Shown here: positions 32,457 to 42,107 of the stretch, in pieces
How positions within the stretch are numbered: position 1 is the stretch's first letter
How the letters are laid out: the number at the start of each line of letters is the position of its first letter
Source of the DNA: Pleurocapsa sp. PCC 7327
GTDB lineage: Bacteria > Cyanobacteriota > Cyanobacteriia > Cyanobacteriales > Microcystaceae
Direction of reading: 5' to 3'
Assembly (NCBI RefSeq): GCF_000317025.1
Contig: NC_019689.1
Location: forward strand, 186,001-250,000
DNA length: 64,000 bases
Made by a program: the position numbers and the translations under genes
Notes under the pieces: generated by a model
What the model was told of the DNA's origin: nothing
Seen by the model: only the letters and a program-made list of their open reading frames with translations
The model's database searches: none

Positions 32457-33458
32457 TCAACCTCCTGCCCCATTGGCAGCTACTTCTTTGTAATGCTCGC
32501 TATCGTGGGATAGCCGTTCGATATTCAAATACTCTGGGTGGCTAGAAAACTGAGGCAGTACCTCCCGGATAAATGCTTCTGCTGCTTTAGAACGGTAGCG
32601 ATTGGGATTGATCGCCACAGAGAGGGTACGTCTGACTTCAACGTCTCTGATGGGGGCAATGTGAAGTACGCCCATTTGTAATTCTTTCTCAATAGCTGTC
32701 ACGGAGACGAAGGCAGCACCCAATCCGGCTTGAACGGCATTTTTAATCGCTTCGATAGAATTCAGTTCCATTTCGACTTTTAAGCGCTTGGTATCTATAT
32801 CGCAGCGACTCAAAACTTTATCGATAACTTTACGGATGGTCGATTGTGAATCTAGGGTAATAAATTTGAGTTTATACAAATCTTCTTTTTGAATCGTGTC
32901 CACTTTTGCCAGGGGATGAAAAACGGGCAGGATTAGCGCCAATTCATCTTCGGCATAGGGAATGATTTTAAGGGTTTCTTGGAGTTCTGGGGGAACCTCG
33001 CCGCCGATAATTGCCAGATCGACTTGTCCGTTGGCTACTCCCCAGGAGGTACGCCGCGTCGAGTGAACTTGCAATTGAACCGTAACATCGGGATATTTTT
33101 GCCGAAATACCCCGATCATGCGCGGCAGCAAGTAAGTTCCCGTCGTTTGAGACGCACCGACGATTAAGGTGCCTCCCTGAAGATTTTGCAAATCTTCGAT
33201 CGCCCGACAAGTTTCCTGGCAAAGGGTGATGATTTTTTCTCCGTAGCTGAGTAGCAAGTATCCGGCTTCTGTTAGTTGGGCTTTGCGTCCGCCGCGATCG
33301 AACAGCGGGACGTTCAATTGTTTTTCGAGGTTCTGAACTTGCAAGCTAACGGCAGGTTGGGAAACATACAGAGTATCGGCTGCTCTCTTAAAACTTCCCT
33401 CGGCGGCGATCGCTTTAAGAATCCGAAGTTGATCTAAGGTAAAAGGAATATCAGACAT
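32457..33458 (-). CDS. rbcR: LysR-type regulator, RbcR/Ycf30 type
   Basis: A 333-residue LysR transcription factor of the RbcR/Ycf30 group that controls carbon-fixation genes in cyanobacteria and algal plastids. The N-terminal winged helix reads [33 protein letters not shown], and the effector domain has the group-specific [25 protein letters not shown] and [17 protein letters not shown]. Ligands of relatives are Calvin-cycle or photorespiratory metabolites. CmpR and NtcB are alternatives within LysR, but the conserved start and effector region fit RbcR best. Its target operons are not in this window. Confidence 0.88.
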   Translation of the reverse strand: MSDIPFTLDQLRILKAIAAEGSFKRAADTLYVSQPAVSLQVQNLEKQLNVPLFDRGGRKAQLTEAGYLLLSYGEKIITLCQETCRAIEDLQNLQGGTLIVGASQTTGTYLLPRMIGVFRQKYPDVTVQLQVHSTRRTSWGVANGQVDLAIIGGEVPPELQETLKIIPYAEDELALILPVFHPLAKVDTIQKEDLYKLKFITLDSQSTIRKVIDKVLSRCDIDTKRLKVEMELNSIEAIKNAVQAGLGAAFVSVTAIEKELQMGVLHIAPIRDVEVRRTLSVAINPNRYRSKAAEAFIREVLPQFSSHPEYLNIERLSHDSEHYKEVAANGAGG

Positions 33459-33739
33459 AGAACATTTGAAACAAAGAGTATGGAGTCAGCAGACAACCAA
33501 CAATCACAAAGCCAATGGGTCTACATAATTGAGCGAGTCTAGCAGAATCGAACTAGCTACTATCTGGCAGGACAGCTAACCCGCTCCCAGTAACAGATAG
33601 AGTTTTACTTATTACACTTCCTTCGCGAGAAGGATTTTACTTGACAGTAGCATAATAAGGGGATCAAATTTCCTTTAGGATAATGAATAAGTAAAACGTA
33701 ACAAAGGACTATCTTTAATTTATCTATAGATAGAAATTA

Positions 33740-34456
33740 ATGGTTAACTGGGATTGGTTGACGTCGAGTCATTGGGTTATGTTGGGATTGCTGTTGGGAT
33801 TTGCGATCGTCCACAGCGGTTTAGCGGCTTTGCGACCTTGGGGAGAACGAAAAATTGGGGCTAGACTCTATCGCGTATTTTTTGCGCTAGTCAGTATTCC
33901 GCTAGCAATCATTCTCATTATCTATTTTTTCAATCATCGCTATGATGGTTTAATTCTTTGGCAGGTACAAAACGTGCCAGGAATATCGGTTTTTGTCTGG
34001 ATAATGTCGGCAATTTCTTTTCTCTTTCTCTATCCCGCTACTTTTAATTTGCTCGAAATTGCTGCTATTCAAAAGCCTCAAGTTCATCTTTACGAAACCG
34101 GAATTATTCGGATTACTCGTCACCCACAAATGGTTGGGCAAGTTATCTGGTGTATCGCTCATACTTTGTGGCTGGGAACGAGTTTTACGCTGGTGACTTC
34201 TCTGGGACTGATCGCCCATCACTTGTTCGCCGTTTGGCACGGAGATCGTCGCCTATATCAACGCTACGGCGAAGCTTTTGTTGCTCTCAAGGAAAGGACT
34301 TCAACAATTCCCTTTCTTGCTATTCTCGACGGTCGTCAGACTCTTAAATGGCAGGAATTTATTCGTCCAGCCTATCTGGGCGTTCTTGGATTTATCTTGC
34401 TATTTTGGTGGGGACATCCTTGGCTAATTCTGGCAATAGCTAGGGTTAATTGGTGA
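33740..34456 (+). CDS. NnrU family membrane protein, candidate 15-cis-zeta-carotene isomerase
   Basis: A 238-residue polytopic protein with about five or six hydrophobic segments. The conserved features of the NnrU/Z-ISO family are present: AIVHSGLAALRPWGERKIG near the N-terminus, RITRHPQMVGQVIWCIAHTLWLG and GLIAHHLFAVWHGDRRL, supplying the histidines that coordinate haem in the plant enzyme. Z-ISO makes the light-independent isomerisation between phytoene desaturase and zeta-carotene desaturase. Denitrification NnrU is the alternative name, but no nitrogen-oxide genes lie nearby and the organism makes carotenoids by the plant route. A small hairpin follows at 34500-34516. Confidence 0.8.
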   Translation: MVNWDWLTSSHWVMLGLLLGFAIVHSGLAALRPWGERKIGARLYRVFFALVSIPLAIILIIYFFNHRYDGLILWQVQNVPGISVFVWIMSAISFLFLYPATFNLLEIAAIQKPQVHLYETGIIRITRHPQMVGQVIWCIAHTLWLGTSFTLVTSLGLIAHHLFAVWHGDRRLYQRYGEAFVALKERTSTIPFLAILDGRQTLKWQEFIRPAYLGVLGFILLFWWGHPWLILAIARVNW

Positions 34457-34673
34457 TTTTAGCAAAATTTTCTCCAGTTAGTCGAACTTATAATACAGTG
34501 TTTTACTCTGTAAAACCCAAAATTTGAGGCTAAGCCAATAAAAATGAGTGAATTCGCCGATCTTAATGCAATTGCTGAAAATAGCTTTGCCACGCGATCC
34601 CAATTGGTTGTAGCATGATTCAACAAAGTCTTATATCAAAACTTAAATCTTTCGATAACAAATTTTTTCGATT

Positions 34674-35015
34674 ATGATGCTGTCAGCGAATGAAAAAACT
34701 TTTTCTAAAGTCGTTTTAGAGTCTTCTCAACTCGTTCTCGTTCATTTTTGGGCACCTTGGTGCGGTTTATGCCGCTTAATCGTGCCATCACTGCTTAAAT
34801 TTCAGTCAGAATCAGCCGGACAGATGCAATTAGTGGGAATCAATGCCGATGAAAATCTCAAATTAGCCAATACTTATCGTCTTAAAAGTCTGCCAACGCT
34901 GATTCTCTTTGAAAAAGGACAGATAATTTACCGACTTGAGGGTTTTAATGGACGCGACGAACTACAGCGAAATCTAAATTTGCTTGCATCTAATTTTTGG
35001 GTTAAATCTGCTTAA
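34674..35015 (+). CDS. thioredoxin-like protein with CGLC active site
   Basis: A 113-residue thioredoxin fold protein: SQLVLVHFWAPWCGLCRLIVPSL, cis-proline loop SLPTLILFEKG. The active site is CGLC instead of the canonical CGPC; a Leu for the Pro usually makes the disulfide less reducing. Cyanobacteria have a divergent thioredoxin class (TrxC type) with this change, and I think this is one. It has no signal peptide, so it is cytoplasmic. Its transcript is closed by the strong hairpin at 35041-35077. Confidence 0.88.
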   Translation: MMLSANEKTFSKVVLESSQLVLVHFWAPWCGLCRLIVPSLLKFQSESAGQMQLVGINADENLKLANTYRLKSLPTLILFEKGQIIYRLEGFNGRDELQRNLNLLASNFWVKSA

Positions 35016-35040
35016 CAAAACAAGTAAAAAAGAAAAAGGG

Positions 35041-35077
35041 AATCCCCCGAACGAGAACTAAATAAATTCGGGGGATT
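35041..35077. terminator. bidirectional terminator between convergent genes
   Basis: AATCCCCCGAA (35041-35051) and TTCGGGGGATT (35067-35077) form a perfect eleven-pair stem with a 15-base loop. It separates the thioredoxin gene (plus) from the ABC permease gene (minus), which end 26 bases before it and 17 bases after it. U runs on either side are weak, but stem strength and placement fit shared termination. Confidence 0.7.
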
Positions 35078-35093
35078 GTCAAACACGGCAGTA

Positions 35094-36857
35094 CTAAGAA
35101 CTAGCGATCGCCCGCTTGTAAGAGTCAGACAACAAAGCTTTTGTCTCCGACTCGGCAGCTTTTCGCAACTGTCTGGTAATCTGGAAGCTAACAAGTCCGA
35201 TCGCCAGCCATTGCCCCAACAGCGACAGGCAAAGCGTCGTCGTGCTGACGTAATCGACCGCCCAGACTGAAGCTAGAGAAAAGAGACCGAATGCAGCTAT
35301 TCTGCTCGGGTCGCCGCTGCTAAAGAGAGCCATAATGGCTAAAGGCAAGAAAATCAGCACAGTGACCGTCGCCGATGCCCAAATCGTTCTTTTTTGACTC
35401 TTCATCATTAGCATCAGTTGAGCGATCGCAGCGTAAATCAGGATCGTCCCCAAATCGAGCAGCACCCCTGCCAGAAGGCGAAGCTTGTGGTCTTCGAGGG
35501 GAAATAGAAAGATCGAAGGGACGATGAAAGACGTGACAATTAATAAATTCAGCGCGATCGCAACTGTAGAAGGACTTTTGTCTCCCCAGATTAATTCTTT
35601 GAGCAAGTGGCGACGATCTCGACTCATCTGATGACGATATCTTACCCAATCTTGCAGTGTCTGGCGATGGGGACTCAAACCTGCCATCAAAAGCAAGAAC
35701 AGAAGTAATACAAAAGCTTGCAACATCAAGAAGTTCTCGTAGAGTTGATAGGATTCGGTCGTTTGTAAGGTAAATCCGAGAATCATTGCTGCAAAACAGC
35801 CAGAAATCGCATAACTTTGTCCCTTACTCCACAGCATAGCTAGCGGATTGTGGAAACGGCGTTTTAGTCCCTGTGCGATCCAGTAAATCCACAATCCATA
35901 GTTGACAAGCATAAAACCAACGCCAGTCCAAACATTGCGCCAAAGCGATTGCCCGTACCAAAGCAAATTGTTTAGCCCCCCACCCGATTGGTAGGCATTT
36001 TCTAACGCTAAATAGCCAACTGTTTTTGACGGGAGAAAAGTAGCATGAACCAGATAGGGCAAGACAGTACCGGGATAGAGTAAAGCTAACCAATCAAAGG
36101 GAGTATGAGTTGCTACAGTCCCTAACCTAACAAAATTCGTTAAGCACAACAGGAAAAACAAAACAACCCCGCTACCCAACCAAGCTTGAAAACCTCCCAA
36201 CCCAGTCGTAACGAGTCCGAACAACAAAGCAGCACTCCAGAAGAAAACGCAGCTTGTTGCTAAAACGCCATAGAAACCCAAGATCGCTCCCAAAGAAATG
36301 CGTGCGGACAATCCTGCAACTAGGTGCAAAGGCAGTGCCAGTACCACTGCTAGGCACAATACCACTGGCACCCCTAGCATTTTCCCCAAGAGAATAGTTT
36401 TGGCAGACTGAGGACTGAGGCGGATAAAATTGAGCGTTCCCCGCCTCTCTTCCTGAGACAAGTCAGCAATGAGCATCCAGGTTCCTGCTACCAGTAAAGC
36501 AAAAATGGCGATAAAACTCAAACAGACAAATATATCTAGCCACCACAGCTGCCAGTTGAGCATCCAGTTGCCCAGCAAGTCTTTGACGCAGAAGTTATCG
36601 CTACTGTGGGGATAGGGAGTGTAGCCATTCCAATCCATCGGGGGACTGCCAATGCAGTAGCGATTGAATAGATCGTTTGTTGTTAGGTTGGCGCTAACCG
36701 CAGGAAGAGATGCTCGATAGTAGAAATAGACTAATAGCTGTACTACCAGAGAAATTCCAGAAGCGATGACGAGATTGCGAGGTTGCAATCGTCCTTTGAG
36801 TTCTCGAAACAGTTGAGGATTGATCTCGCCCAAGCGATCGATTAACGTTGATATCAT
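35094..36857 (-). CDS. ABC-2 type transporter permease
   Basis: A 587-residue membrane subunit with about twelve hydrophobic segments in an ABC-2-like arrangement. The region DLSQEERRGTLNFIRLSPQSAKTILLGKMLGVP is the conserved cytoplasmic stretch that contacts the ATPase. It lies downstream of the ATP-binding gene (37256-38206) on the same strand and is its obvious partner. A relic of a second, related permease sits between the two. Substrate not predictable; such systems export lipids, peptides or polysaccharide precursors. Confidence 0.85.
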   Translation of the reverse strand: MISTLIDRLGEINPQLFRELKGRLQPRNLVIASGISLVVQLLVYFYYRASLPAVSANLTTNDLFNRYCIGSPPMDWNGYTPYPHSSDNFCVKDLLGNWMLNWQLWWLDIFVCLSFIAIFALLVAGTWMLIADLSQEERRGTLNFIRLSPQSAKTILLGKMLGVPVVLCLAVVLALPLHLVAGLSARISLGAILGFYGVLATSCVFFWSAALLFGLVTTGLGGFQAWLGSGVVLFFLLCLTNFVRLGTVATHTPFDWLALLYPGTVLPYLVHATFLPSKTVGYLALENAYQSGGGLNNLLWYGQSLWRNVWTGVGFMLVNYGLWIYWIAQGLKRRFHNPLAMLWSKGQSYAISGCFAAMILGFTLQTTESYQLYENFLMLQAFVLLLFLLLMAGLSPHRQTLQDWVRYRHQMSRDRRHLLKELIWGDKSPSTVAIALNLLIVTSFIVPSIFLFPLEDHKLRLLAGVLLDLGTILIYAAIAQLMLMMKSQKRTIWASATVTVLIFLPLAIMALFSSGDPSRIAAFGLFSLASVWAVDYVSTTTLCLSLLGQWLAIGLVSFQITRQLRKAAESETKALLSDSYKRAIASS

Positions 36858-36940
36858 TGTTTGCTATTCCTCACGACTAGAAAAATAACCATCTAAAAAA
36901 GACACAAAGCGAAGGGTTCTCTATCTGCGATCGCTAGTTA

Positions 36941-37125
36941 CTAATAATAGTTTCCTTGAGCCAGCAAAGCTTTTGTGCCCGACTCTCCTGCTTTTTGCAA
37001 CTGTTGAGTCATTATTTGGAAACCCAGTAAAGTAATAACTAACCATTGACAGACAACATTGTTGTCGTGGCAGATTCGGTTGCTACTCCTGGAAGACACG
37101 AGAGCAACCAAACCCAGATTAACTC
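36941..37125 (-). pseudogene. C-terminal relic of a second ABC permease
   Basis: On the minus strand this stretch reads QWLVITLLGFQIMTQQLQKAGES followed by GTKALLAQGNYY and a stop at 36941-36943. It aligns with the end of the adjacent intact permease (QWLAIGLVSFQITRQLRKAAES, ETKALLSDSYK). In a neighbouring frame just upstream, ATESATTTMLSV matches that protein's VDYVSTTTLCLSL. Only the last 50 or so residues are left. It lies between the ATPase and the intact permease, where a second permease gene would have been. Confidence 0.75.
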
Positions 37126-37255
37126 ATTTATATTAGTTTCTCTCAATAGAGAAGCAATATAGCAATATTCATCCTTTATCATTAGACCTCTTGCATAAAT
37201 GTTTTTTCTGACGCAAAGGATTCCGCTAAGTTAATGGCTTTTGCCAGAAGTTTAT

Positions 37256-38206
37256 TCAAGAAACTTGCTTGTGTCCGAGTTTGAGGAAAATAGATTCCAA
37301 ATCTTCGGCGGTACAGTGAAACTCTTTCAGAGGAATTCCCGCAGCGACAAGCGATCGCAACAATTCGGCACTCTCTTCATCTCCTCCAGAAAAATCGATT
37401 CGCAAACTATTTTTTTGAGACAAAACTTCCCAACCTTCTACGCAGGGATGATTTTTTAACTCTCCCTTTAGCGCTTCTAAGTCTCCCAAGGTTGATATAA
37501 CAATTTGCTGGCGCGATAGACGCTCATACAACTCTTGTAGCGAAGCACTTTCAACCAGAAAACCCAGTTCCATAATCCCCACCGAAGAGCATAATTCTGC
37601 TAGATCGCTGAGAACGTGGGAGGAGATCAAAATGGTCATGCCTGCTGCTTGCAAAACCTTGATAATTTCCCGAAACTGCATCCGCGCGATCGGATCTAAA
37701 CCAGAAACAGGTTCGTCGAGTAACAGTAAAATCGGTTCGTGAATAATCGTGCGTGCCAAACTCAGGCGTTGTTTCATCCCCCGCGAGAGAGTGGCAATGA
37801 GACTGTGGCGCTTGCTGGTTAGTTGGACTAATTCCAGTACTTCCTGCAAGCGACGGCGACGGTGAGGTTGTCTAAGTCGATAAAGTCGTGCGAAGTAGTC
37901 TAAATAATCCCAAACCGTCAGATCGTCGTATAGAGGAAAGTCGTCGGGAAGATAACCGAGGCGCTGTTTCAGTCGTGGATTGCTGTCATCGCGCAGCAAG
38001 CGATCGCCGTGGATATAGATTTCTCCTATAGTCGGTTCCTCTGCTGCTGCCAGCATTCGGATCAGAGTGGTTTTTCCGGCACCATTAGGACCGATCAGTC
38101 CGTAAACTTCTCCGCTCTCAACCCGTAATTCTATGTTATTTACGGCGATGTACCGATCGAATTGTTTGGTCAGTCCGTAGGTTGCGATCGCCAGTTCCTG
38201 TCCCAT
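37256..38206 (-). CDS. ABC transporter ATP-binding protein
   Basis: ATPase subunit of 316 residues with Walker A GPNGAGKTTL at about 38-47, Q-loop in LGYLPDDFPLYDDLTVWDYL, signature LSRGMKQRLSLART, Walker B LLLLDEPVSGLDP and the switch histidine in ILISSHVLSDLAEL. The C-terminal 90 residues form the extra domain seen in ABC-2 exporters. It lies upstream of the permease on the same strand, with about 400 bases between them that contain the permease relic. Confidence 0.93.
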   Translation of the reverse strand: MGQELAIATYGLTKQFDRYIAVNNIELRVESGEVYGLIGPNGAGKTTLIRMLAAAEEPTIGEIYIHGDRLLRDDSNPRLKQRLGYLPDDFPLYDDLTVWDYLDYFARLYRLRQPHRRRRLQEVLELVQLTSKRHSLIATLSRGMKQRLSLARTIIHEPILLLLDEPVSGLDPIARMQFREIIKVLQAAGMTILISSHVLSDLAELCSSVGIMELGFLVESASLQELYERLSRQQIVISTLGDLEALKGELKNHPCVEGWEVLSQKNSLRIDFSGGDEESAELLRSLVAAGIPLKEFHCTAEDLESIFLKLGHKQVS

Positions 38207-38541
38207 CCAACTTCCCCTTAAAAACGTCGAAATATGCCAACTGAATCGATTACAGCCAGCTTAGCCTTTTCCTCAACGACTTGTCAGAGAATTTCCAAAA
38301 TTGAAACGAGCGGGAATCGTAGAGATGTTCCCTAAAACGTCCCTACTCGAAACAAAAATTTATGAAAATTATACGTACAGAATACTAATGTGAGAATTTG
38401 CTAGAGAGATTCTATTATGAGAATTTGACAATATTGAGCAATTGTGTCTGTGTTAATCTGAAATAACATACCCTAAAATTAGGTGTTGATAAAAATTATA
38501 CACTTTGCCTCCCAAGTTATACGCGATGGAGACTAACACAG
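38207..38541. other. 335-bp intergenic region, divergent promoters
   Basis: Separates the minus-strand ABC operon from the plus-strand coiled-coil/OmpA/GTPase cluster, so it should carry both promoters. TTGACA occurs at 38425-38430, but no good -10 box follows at 16-18 bases. AT-rich; no ORF, repeat or known RNA recognised. Confidence 0.4.
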
Positions 38542-39177
38542 ATGAGTGACATTGCCAAAGAACAGATGAGAGACAGACTGGGCAACATCGACCAAATTCG
38601 CAATTTATTATTCGGAAAACAGATTGAAGAATACGAACAACGATTTAAAAGTTGCGATAGCCGCCTCGACAAGCTTGAATCAGACCTGGCCGGTTTTCAA
38701 TTAGAAATCCGCGATCGCCTTACTCAGCTTCAAGAATCTCTCTCTAGTGAAATCCGCTCTAGACTTGATTCTCTTGAGAAGAAACTCAAGTATTTTAGTT
38801 TAACAACTCACGAAGAAACTAGCAAACTTCAACAGGCAGTTAACTTGACCGATCAAAAAATTTCTCAAGGAGTCGAATCCCTGGATCGAAAATTTAACCA
38901 TCAAGCCAATTTTTTAAAAAATGAAATAGCTCAAACTAGAGAAAAATTAGAAGGAGAATTTCAATTCTTAAAAACACAAATTTTTGCCGAACTTGAGAAA
39001 GGAATGTCAGAACTCAAAGATGGCAAAGTTTCTCGGGTAGATTTAGCAGAAGTTTTATTTGAATTATGTTTAAAGATTAAAGGAACTGAATTCGTTCCCA
39101 ACCTAAAAGAAGCGGCAGACAATCACGTCCAAGCAGATTTTTTGTTGCCAGAGCAATCAGAAGAACAAACCCATTAA
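38542..39177 (+). CDS. coiled-coil protein at the head of the OmpA/GTPase cluster
   Basis: A 211-residue soluble protein, almost entirely heptad-rich from about residue 25 to 165 (EQRFKSCDSRLDKLESDLAG, RSRLDSLEKKLKYFSL, EFQFLKTQIFAELEKGMSEL), then a short conserved-looking tail (GKVSRVDLAEVLFELCLKIKGTE). No signal peptide or membrane segment. I do not recognise a named family. It lies 138 bases before the OmpA gene on the same strand; the N-terminal half of that protein also has coiled-coil character, so the two may interact. Function unknown. Confidence 0.7.
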   Translation: MSDIAKEQMRDRLGNIDQIRNLLFGKQIEEYEQRFKSCDSRLDKLESDLAGFQLEIRDRLTQLQESLSSEIRSRLDSLEKKLKYFSLTTHEETSKLQQAVNLTDQKISQGVESLDRKFNHQANFLKNEIAQTREKLEGEFQFLKTQIFAELEKGMSELKDGKVSRVDLAEVLFELCLKIKGTEFVPNLKEAADNHVQADFLLPEQSEEQTH

Positions 39178-39315
39178 TCTGATACCAATTTGAAAAATTT
39201 TGGCTACAGATAGATTTTTCAACCCTTTATGGGATTGGTCTTTCTCAATCCTTTCATCCAAAATCTAAAATCCAAAATGGTATGAGTGACGGAAAGCGAG
39301 ATCGGGTAGCAGAAT

Positions 39316-41403
39316 ATGGCGCGATCGCAAGAAAATTCGTCTAGTAAAAAATCTGAATCCGCTAACTCCAATCCAGAAGCAACAGACTCGTTAGAGGAGT
39401 TAATCGCTTTACTGAACGATTTGGGATTAGCAAAGGAGGATTTAAATAAGTTTTCTACTTCTTCAAAACAACAAGCCAAACAACAGCCGCAGTCAAATCC
39501 TTCAAACCTCCTGCCTGACAATCCCGACTTATTATCTTTGCATCGGGCAGTCGTCGAGCTAAAAGAAAAGTTAGAAAGGCTAGAAAATCAAGTTTACGAA
39601 CCAACAGATTTAATTAATCCCCTTCTCCCCTTAATTACAGAACTGCTCAATATTAAATCGATAGAGTCGCAAGAATCCCTGCTCAAAGCTCTCATTCCGA
39701 TTATTGACGAGGTGATTCAACAGCGATCCGGGCAGGATTTCCAGAAAATGGGAGAGGCGATCGCGCCTGTTCTGCCGACGGCAATTGCCCATGAAATTAA
39801 AAATTCGCCCACAGAAATAGCCAAAGCGATCGCTCCAGAAATGGCGATCGCTATACAAGAACAAATTCGACTCGATCCCGGTGCGATCGCAACAACTCTG
39901 GGGCCGCAAATGGGCGAAGCGATCAAAAATCAAATCAAGGTCGAACAGAATGCGATGGTGGATGCCCTCTATCCCGTCATCGGCAGCACCATCTCTAAAT
40001 ACATGGTCGAACTCGTTAAATCCATCAACGAAAAAGTCGAATCGGCTTTCAGTTTTGAGGGAATCAAACGCAAAATTCGCGCCAAGCTTCAAGGTGTCTC
40101 AGAAGCCGAACTAATTCTCCAAGAAGCCATTAACTATGAAGTGCAGGCAGTTTTTCTCATTCACAAAACGTCGGGTTTAGTCATCCGCGAACTTCATCCA
40201 TCTTTGGAGTTGAGGCTGGAAGCTGATATGTTGGCGGGGTTGCTAACGGCTATCCGCAGCTTTGTCAACGAATGTATCGTACAGCCAGGAGAAGTATCCG
40301 AACTCAACCAAATCGAATACGATGCCTCCACCATCGTTCTAGAAGTTGCGGGCTACTGCTACATCGCCGCCGTCATCAGGGGTTCGCCCTCCAAACGCTA
40401 CATGCAAAAACTCCGAAAAACCCTCGGTCAGATTGTCCTTAAATACGGCAAGTTCATCGCTGCCTACGATGGCGATCCCGCAGCGATTCCCAATTCTATA
40501 GAACCGCTGCTAGAAAAGTTAACTAGAACTGAAGCACAAGAGAAAGCCTCTAAGCCGCCCTATGCTCTGCTAGCGATCCTCGGTGCCATAATTTTTTTCT
40601 GGGGATTCGTGCTTTATCGAGGCAGCGTTGCCAATCGCATCGAAGCTAAAACCAGTGCTGCTTTGGATGCTGCGCCAGAATTATCTATCTATCGGATCTC
40701 TCCTGAGATGCATTGGGATAAATTGACGCTCGCCGGAAGAGTTCCCAATCAATATCTAAAAGACAAAGCCGGAAAAATCGCCAGCCAAGTCGCACCAAAT
40801 CTTAAAATAGACAATCAAATTATCGCCGTAGAAGTCCCAGCCGATCCCGTACTAACCGCAGGAGAGATAGAAAGAGTCGCCTGGATTTTTAATCAAAAAG
40901 AAGGCGTGGCGATTACTGCCCATCACGATTACAACACCAAGACAGTCACGATTGAAGGAATCGTACCCGATCGCAGCGCAGCCGAACAAATTACCCAGGT
41001 ATTCAAAAACATTCCAGGCGTTGAAACCGTCACTAATACAGTACAGATTCGACCGATTCTTGAGACTCGCATTTACTTTGAATCGGGTTCGACTAAATAT
41101 AGTTCTCCCGACACCGCCGATCGCCTCAGAGCCATTCGACTATTTCTCGATCGCAATCCAGGGGTTCATCTGAGGATTATCGGTCATACCGATGATACGG
41201 GAGATCGACCCAAAAATCAGGATTTGGGTATCCAACGCGCTCGCCTTGTCCAACAGGCATTGATTGCCGAGCAAATCGAACCTTCCCGATTACACGTTTC
41301 TGGCAGTGCCGAACTTCCTCCCGGCGTTACCCCAGATCGACCTCTATGGTTAAGCCGTTGCGTCCGCTTTGAAGTCTTTATTCCTTCCCCAGGCGATCGC
41401 TAA
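39316..41403 (+). CDS. OmpA family protein with cytoplasmic roadblock/longin-like domain
   Basis: A 695-residue protein with an unusual topology. There is no signal peptide: residues 1-410 should be cytoplasmic, with a charged low-complexity start, an Ile/Ala/Pro-rich helical repeat region (120-235) and, at 276-395, a block (VQAVFLIHKTSGLVIRE, LEADMLAGLLTAIRSFV, TIVLEVAGYCYIAAVIRG) that resembles roadblock/longin folds that dock small GTPases. One membrane helix (about 416-435) follows, then a periplasmic BON-like region (440-580; VTIEGIVPDRSAAEQITQVF) and an OmpA peptidoglycan-binding domain (583-690; IYFESGSTKY, IIGHTDDTGD, GIQRARLVQQAL). A Ras-like GTPase gene follows 137 bases later. The roadblock/longin assignment is by eye. 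Confidence 0.85.
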   Translation: MARSQENSSSKKSESANSNPEATDSLEELIALLNDLGLAKEDLNKFSTSSKQQAKQQPQSNPSNLLPDNPDLLSLHRAVVELKEKLERLENQVYEPTDLINPLLPLITELLNIKSIESQESLLKALIPIIDEVIQQRSGQDFQKMGEAIAPVLPTAIAHEIKNSPTEIAKAIAPEMAIAIQEQIRLDPGAIATTLGPQMGEAIKNQIKVEQNAMVDALYPVIGSTISKYMVELVKSINEKVESAFSFEGIKRKIRAKLQGVSEAELILQEAINYEVQAVFLIHKTSGLVIRELHPSLELRLEADMLAGLLTAIRSFVNECIVQPGEVSELNQIEYDASTIVLEVAGYCYIAAVIRGSPSKRYMQKLRKTLGQIVLKYGKFIAAYDGDPAAIPNSIEPLLEKLTRTEAQEKASKPPYALLAILGAIIFFWGFVLYRGSVANRIEAKTSAALDAAPELSIYRISPEMHWDKLTLAGRVPNQYLKDKAGKIASQVAPNLKIDNQIIAVEVPADPVLTAGEIERVAWIFNQKEGVAITAHHDYNTKTVTIEGIVPDRSAAEQITQVFKNIPGVETVTNTVQIRPILETRIYFESGSTKYSSPDTADRLRAIRLFLDRNPGVHLRIIGHTDDTGDRPKNQDLGIQRARLVQQALIAEQIEPSRLHVSGSAELPPGVTPDRPLWLSRCVRFEVFIPSPGDR

Positions 41404-41540
41404 AAGACTCCTCTTGCTAATTTGGAATTTTAGATACGCAGACTCGATAAAATAAAAAAATTACGGGAATTTCCCCATCTTAAGACGACATGCAAGTTAA
41501 ACTTTTATAAACTTATAAAAGTTCCTATCTGATTGTTGAT

Positions 41541-42083
41541 ATGTCCGTCATCTCTAAAAAGATTTGTTTCATTGGCGACTACGGGGTTGGCAAAACGAGT
41601 TTAATTCGTCGTTTTGTAGACCGACAGTTTAGCGATCAATATTTGTCAACGCTTGGGGTAAAAATTTCGCGAAAGCTAGTCGAAATAGCAACTCCGAAGG
41701 GGATAGAACGGCAGAAAGTCCAATTGCTGATCTGGGATCTCGAAGGACGAACCAAATTTCATGCGATTACTTCGAGTTATTTGCAAGGAGCAACCGGAGC
41801 GATTATTGTCGCCGATCTCAATCGTCGGGATACGATCGCACGCATCCGGGAACATGTCGAATTAGTTTCTCGTGCCAATCCCAAAGGAATTAGCGCGATC
41901 GTAGCCTTGAATAAATCGGATCTTTTTGACGGAGACGAGTTGGAAAATCTCTCTGAAATTGCTCGATTTCAAGACCATCCTCACATTCTCCCCACCTATA
42001 TCACTTCTGCAAGGACGGGCGAAAACGTCGATGAAATCTTCCAAAAATTAGCCCACCGTATGTTAGAAGGCGTAACTGTATAG
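41541..42083 (+). CDS. Ras-like small GTPase
   Basis: A 180-residue stand-alone bacterial GTPase of the Ras/Rab/Arf type. P-loop GDYGVGKTS at 12-20 (Lys18, Thr19), switch I around STLGVKI with a candidate Thr, G3 DLEGR at 66-70, G4 NKSD at 124-127 and G5 TSAR. The catalytic Gln usual after G3 is replaced by Arg (DLEGR), so GTP hydrolysis may need a partner. It sits between the OmpA protein and the CBS-GGDEF-EAL gene, 24 bases from the latter, suggesting one signalling unit. It has no lipidation motif. MglA-type polarity GTPases are the nearest functional comparison; this is inference. Confidence 0.9.
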   Translation: MSVISKKICFIGDYGVGKTSLIRRFVDRQFSDQYLSTLGVKISRKLVEIATPKGIERQKVQLLIWDLEGRTKFHAITSSYLQGATGAIIVADLNRRDTIARIREHVELVSRANPKGISAIVALNKSDLFDGDELENLSEIARFQDHPHILPTYITSARTGENVDEIFQKLAHRMLEGVTV

Positions 42084-42107
42084 TCGAGCAACCTAAGCTG
42101 TATCTGT

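Noticed and set aside
33531-33586. tRNA-like structure on the minus strand (GAGCGGG...CTCGCTC arms with GTTCGATTC)
   Set aside because: Only 56 bases lie between the pairing ends, the T-stem needs a bulge, and no anticodon arm can be drawn; probably chance or the rbcR leader.
34500-34516. GTTTTAC/GTAAAAC hairpin as terminator after the NnrU-like gene
   Set aside because: Seven AT-rich pairs and no T run; too weak to call.
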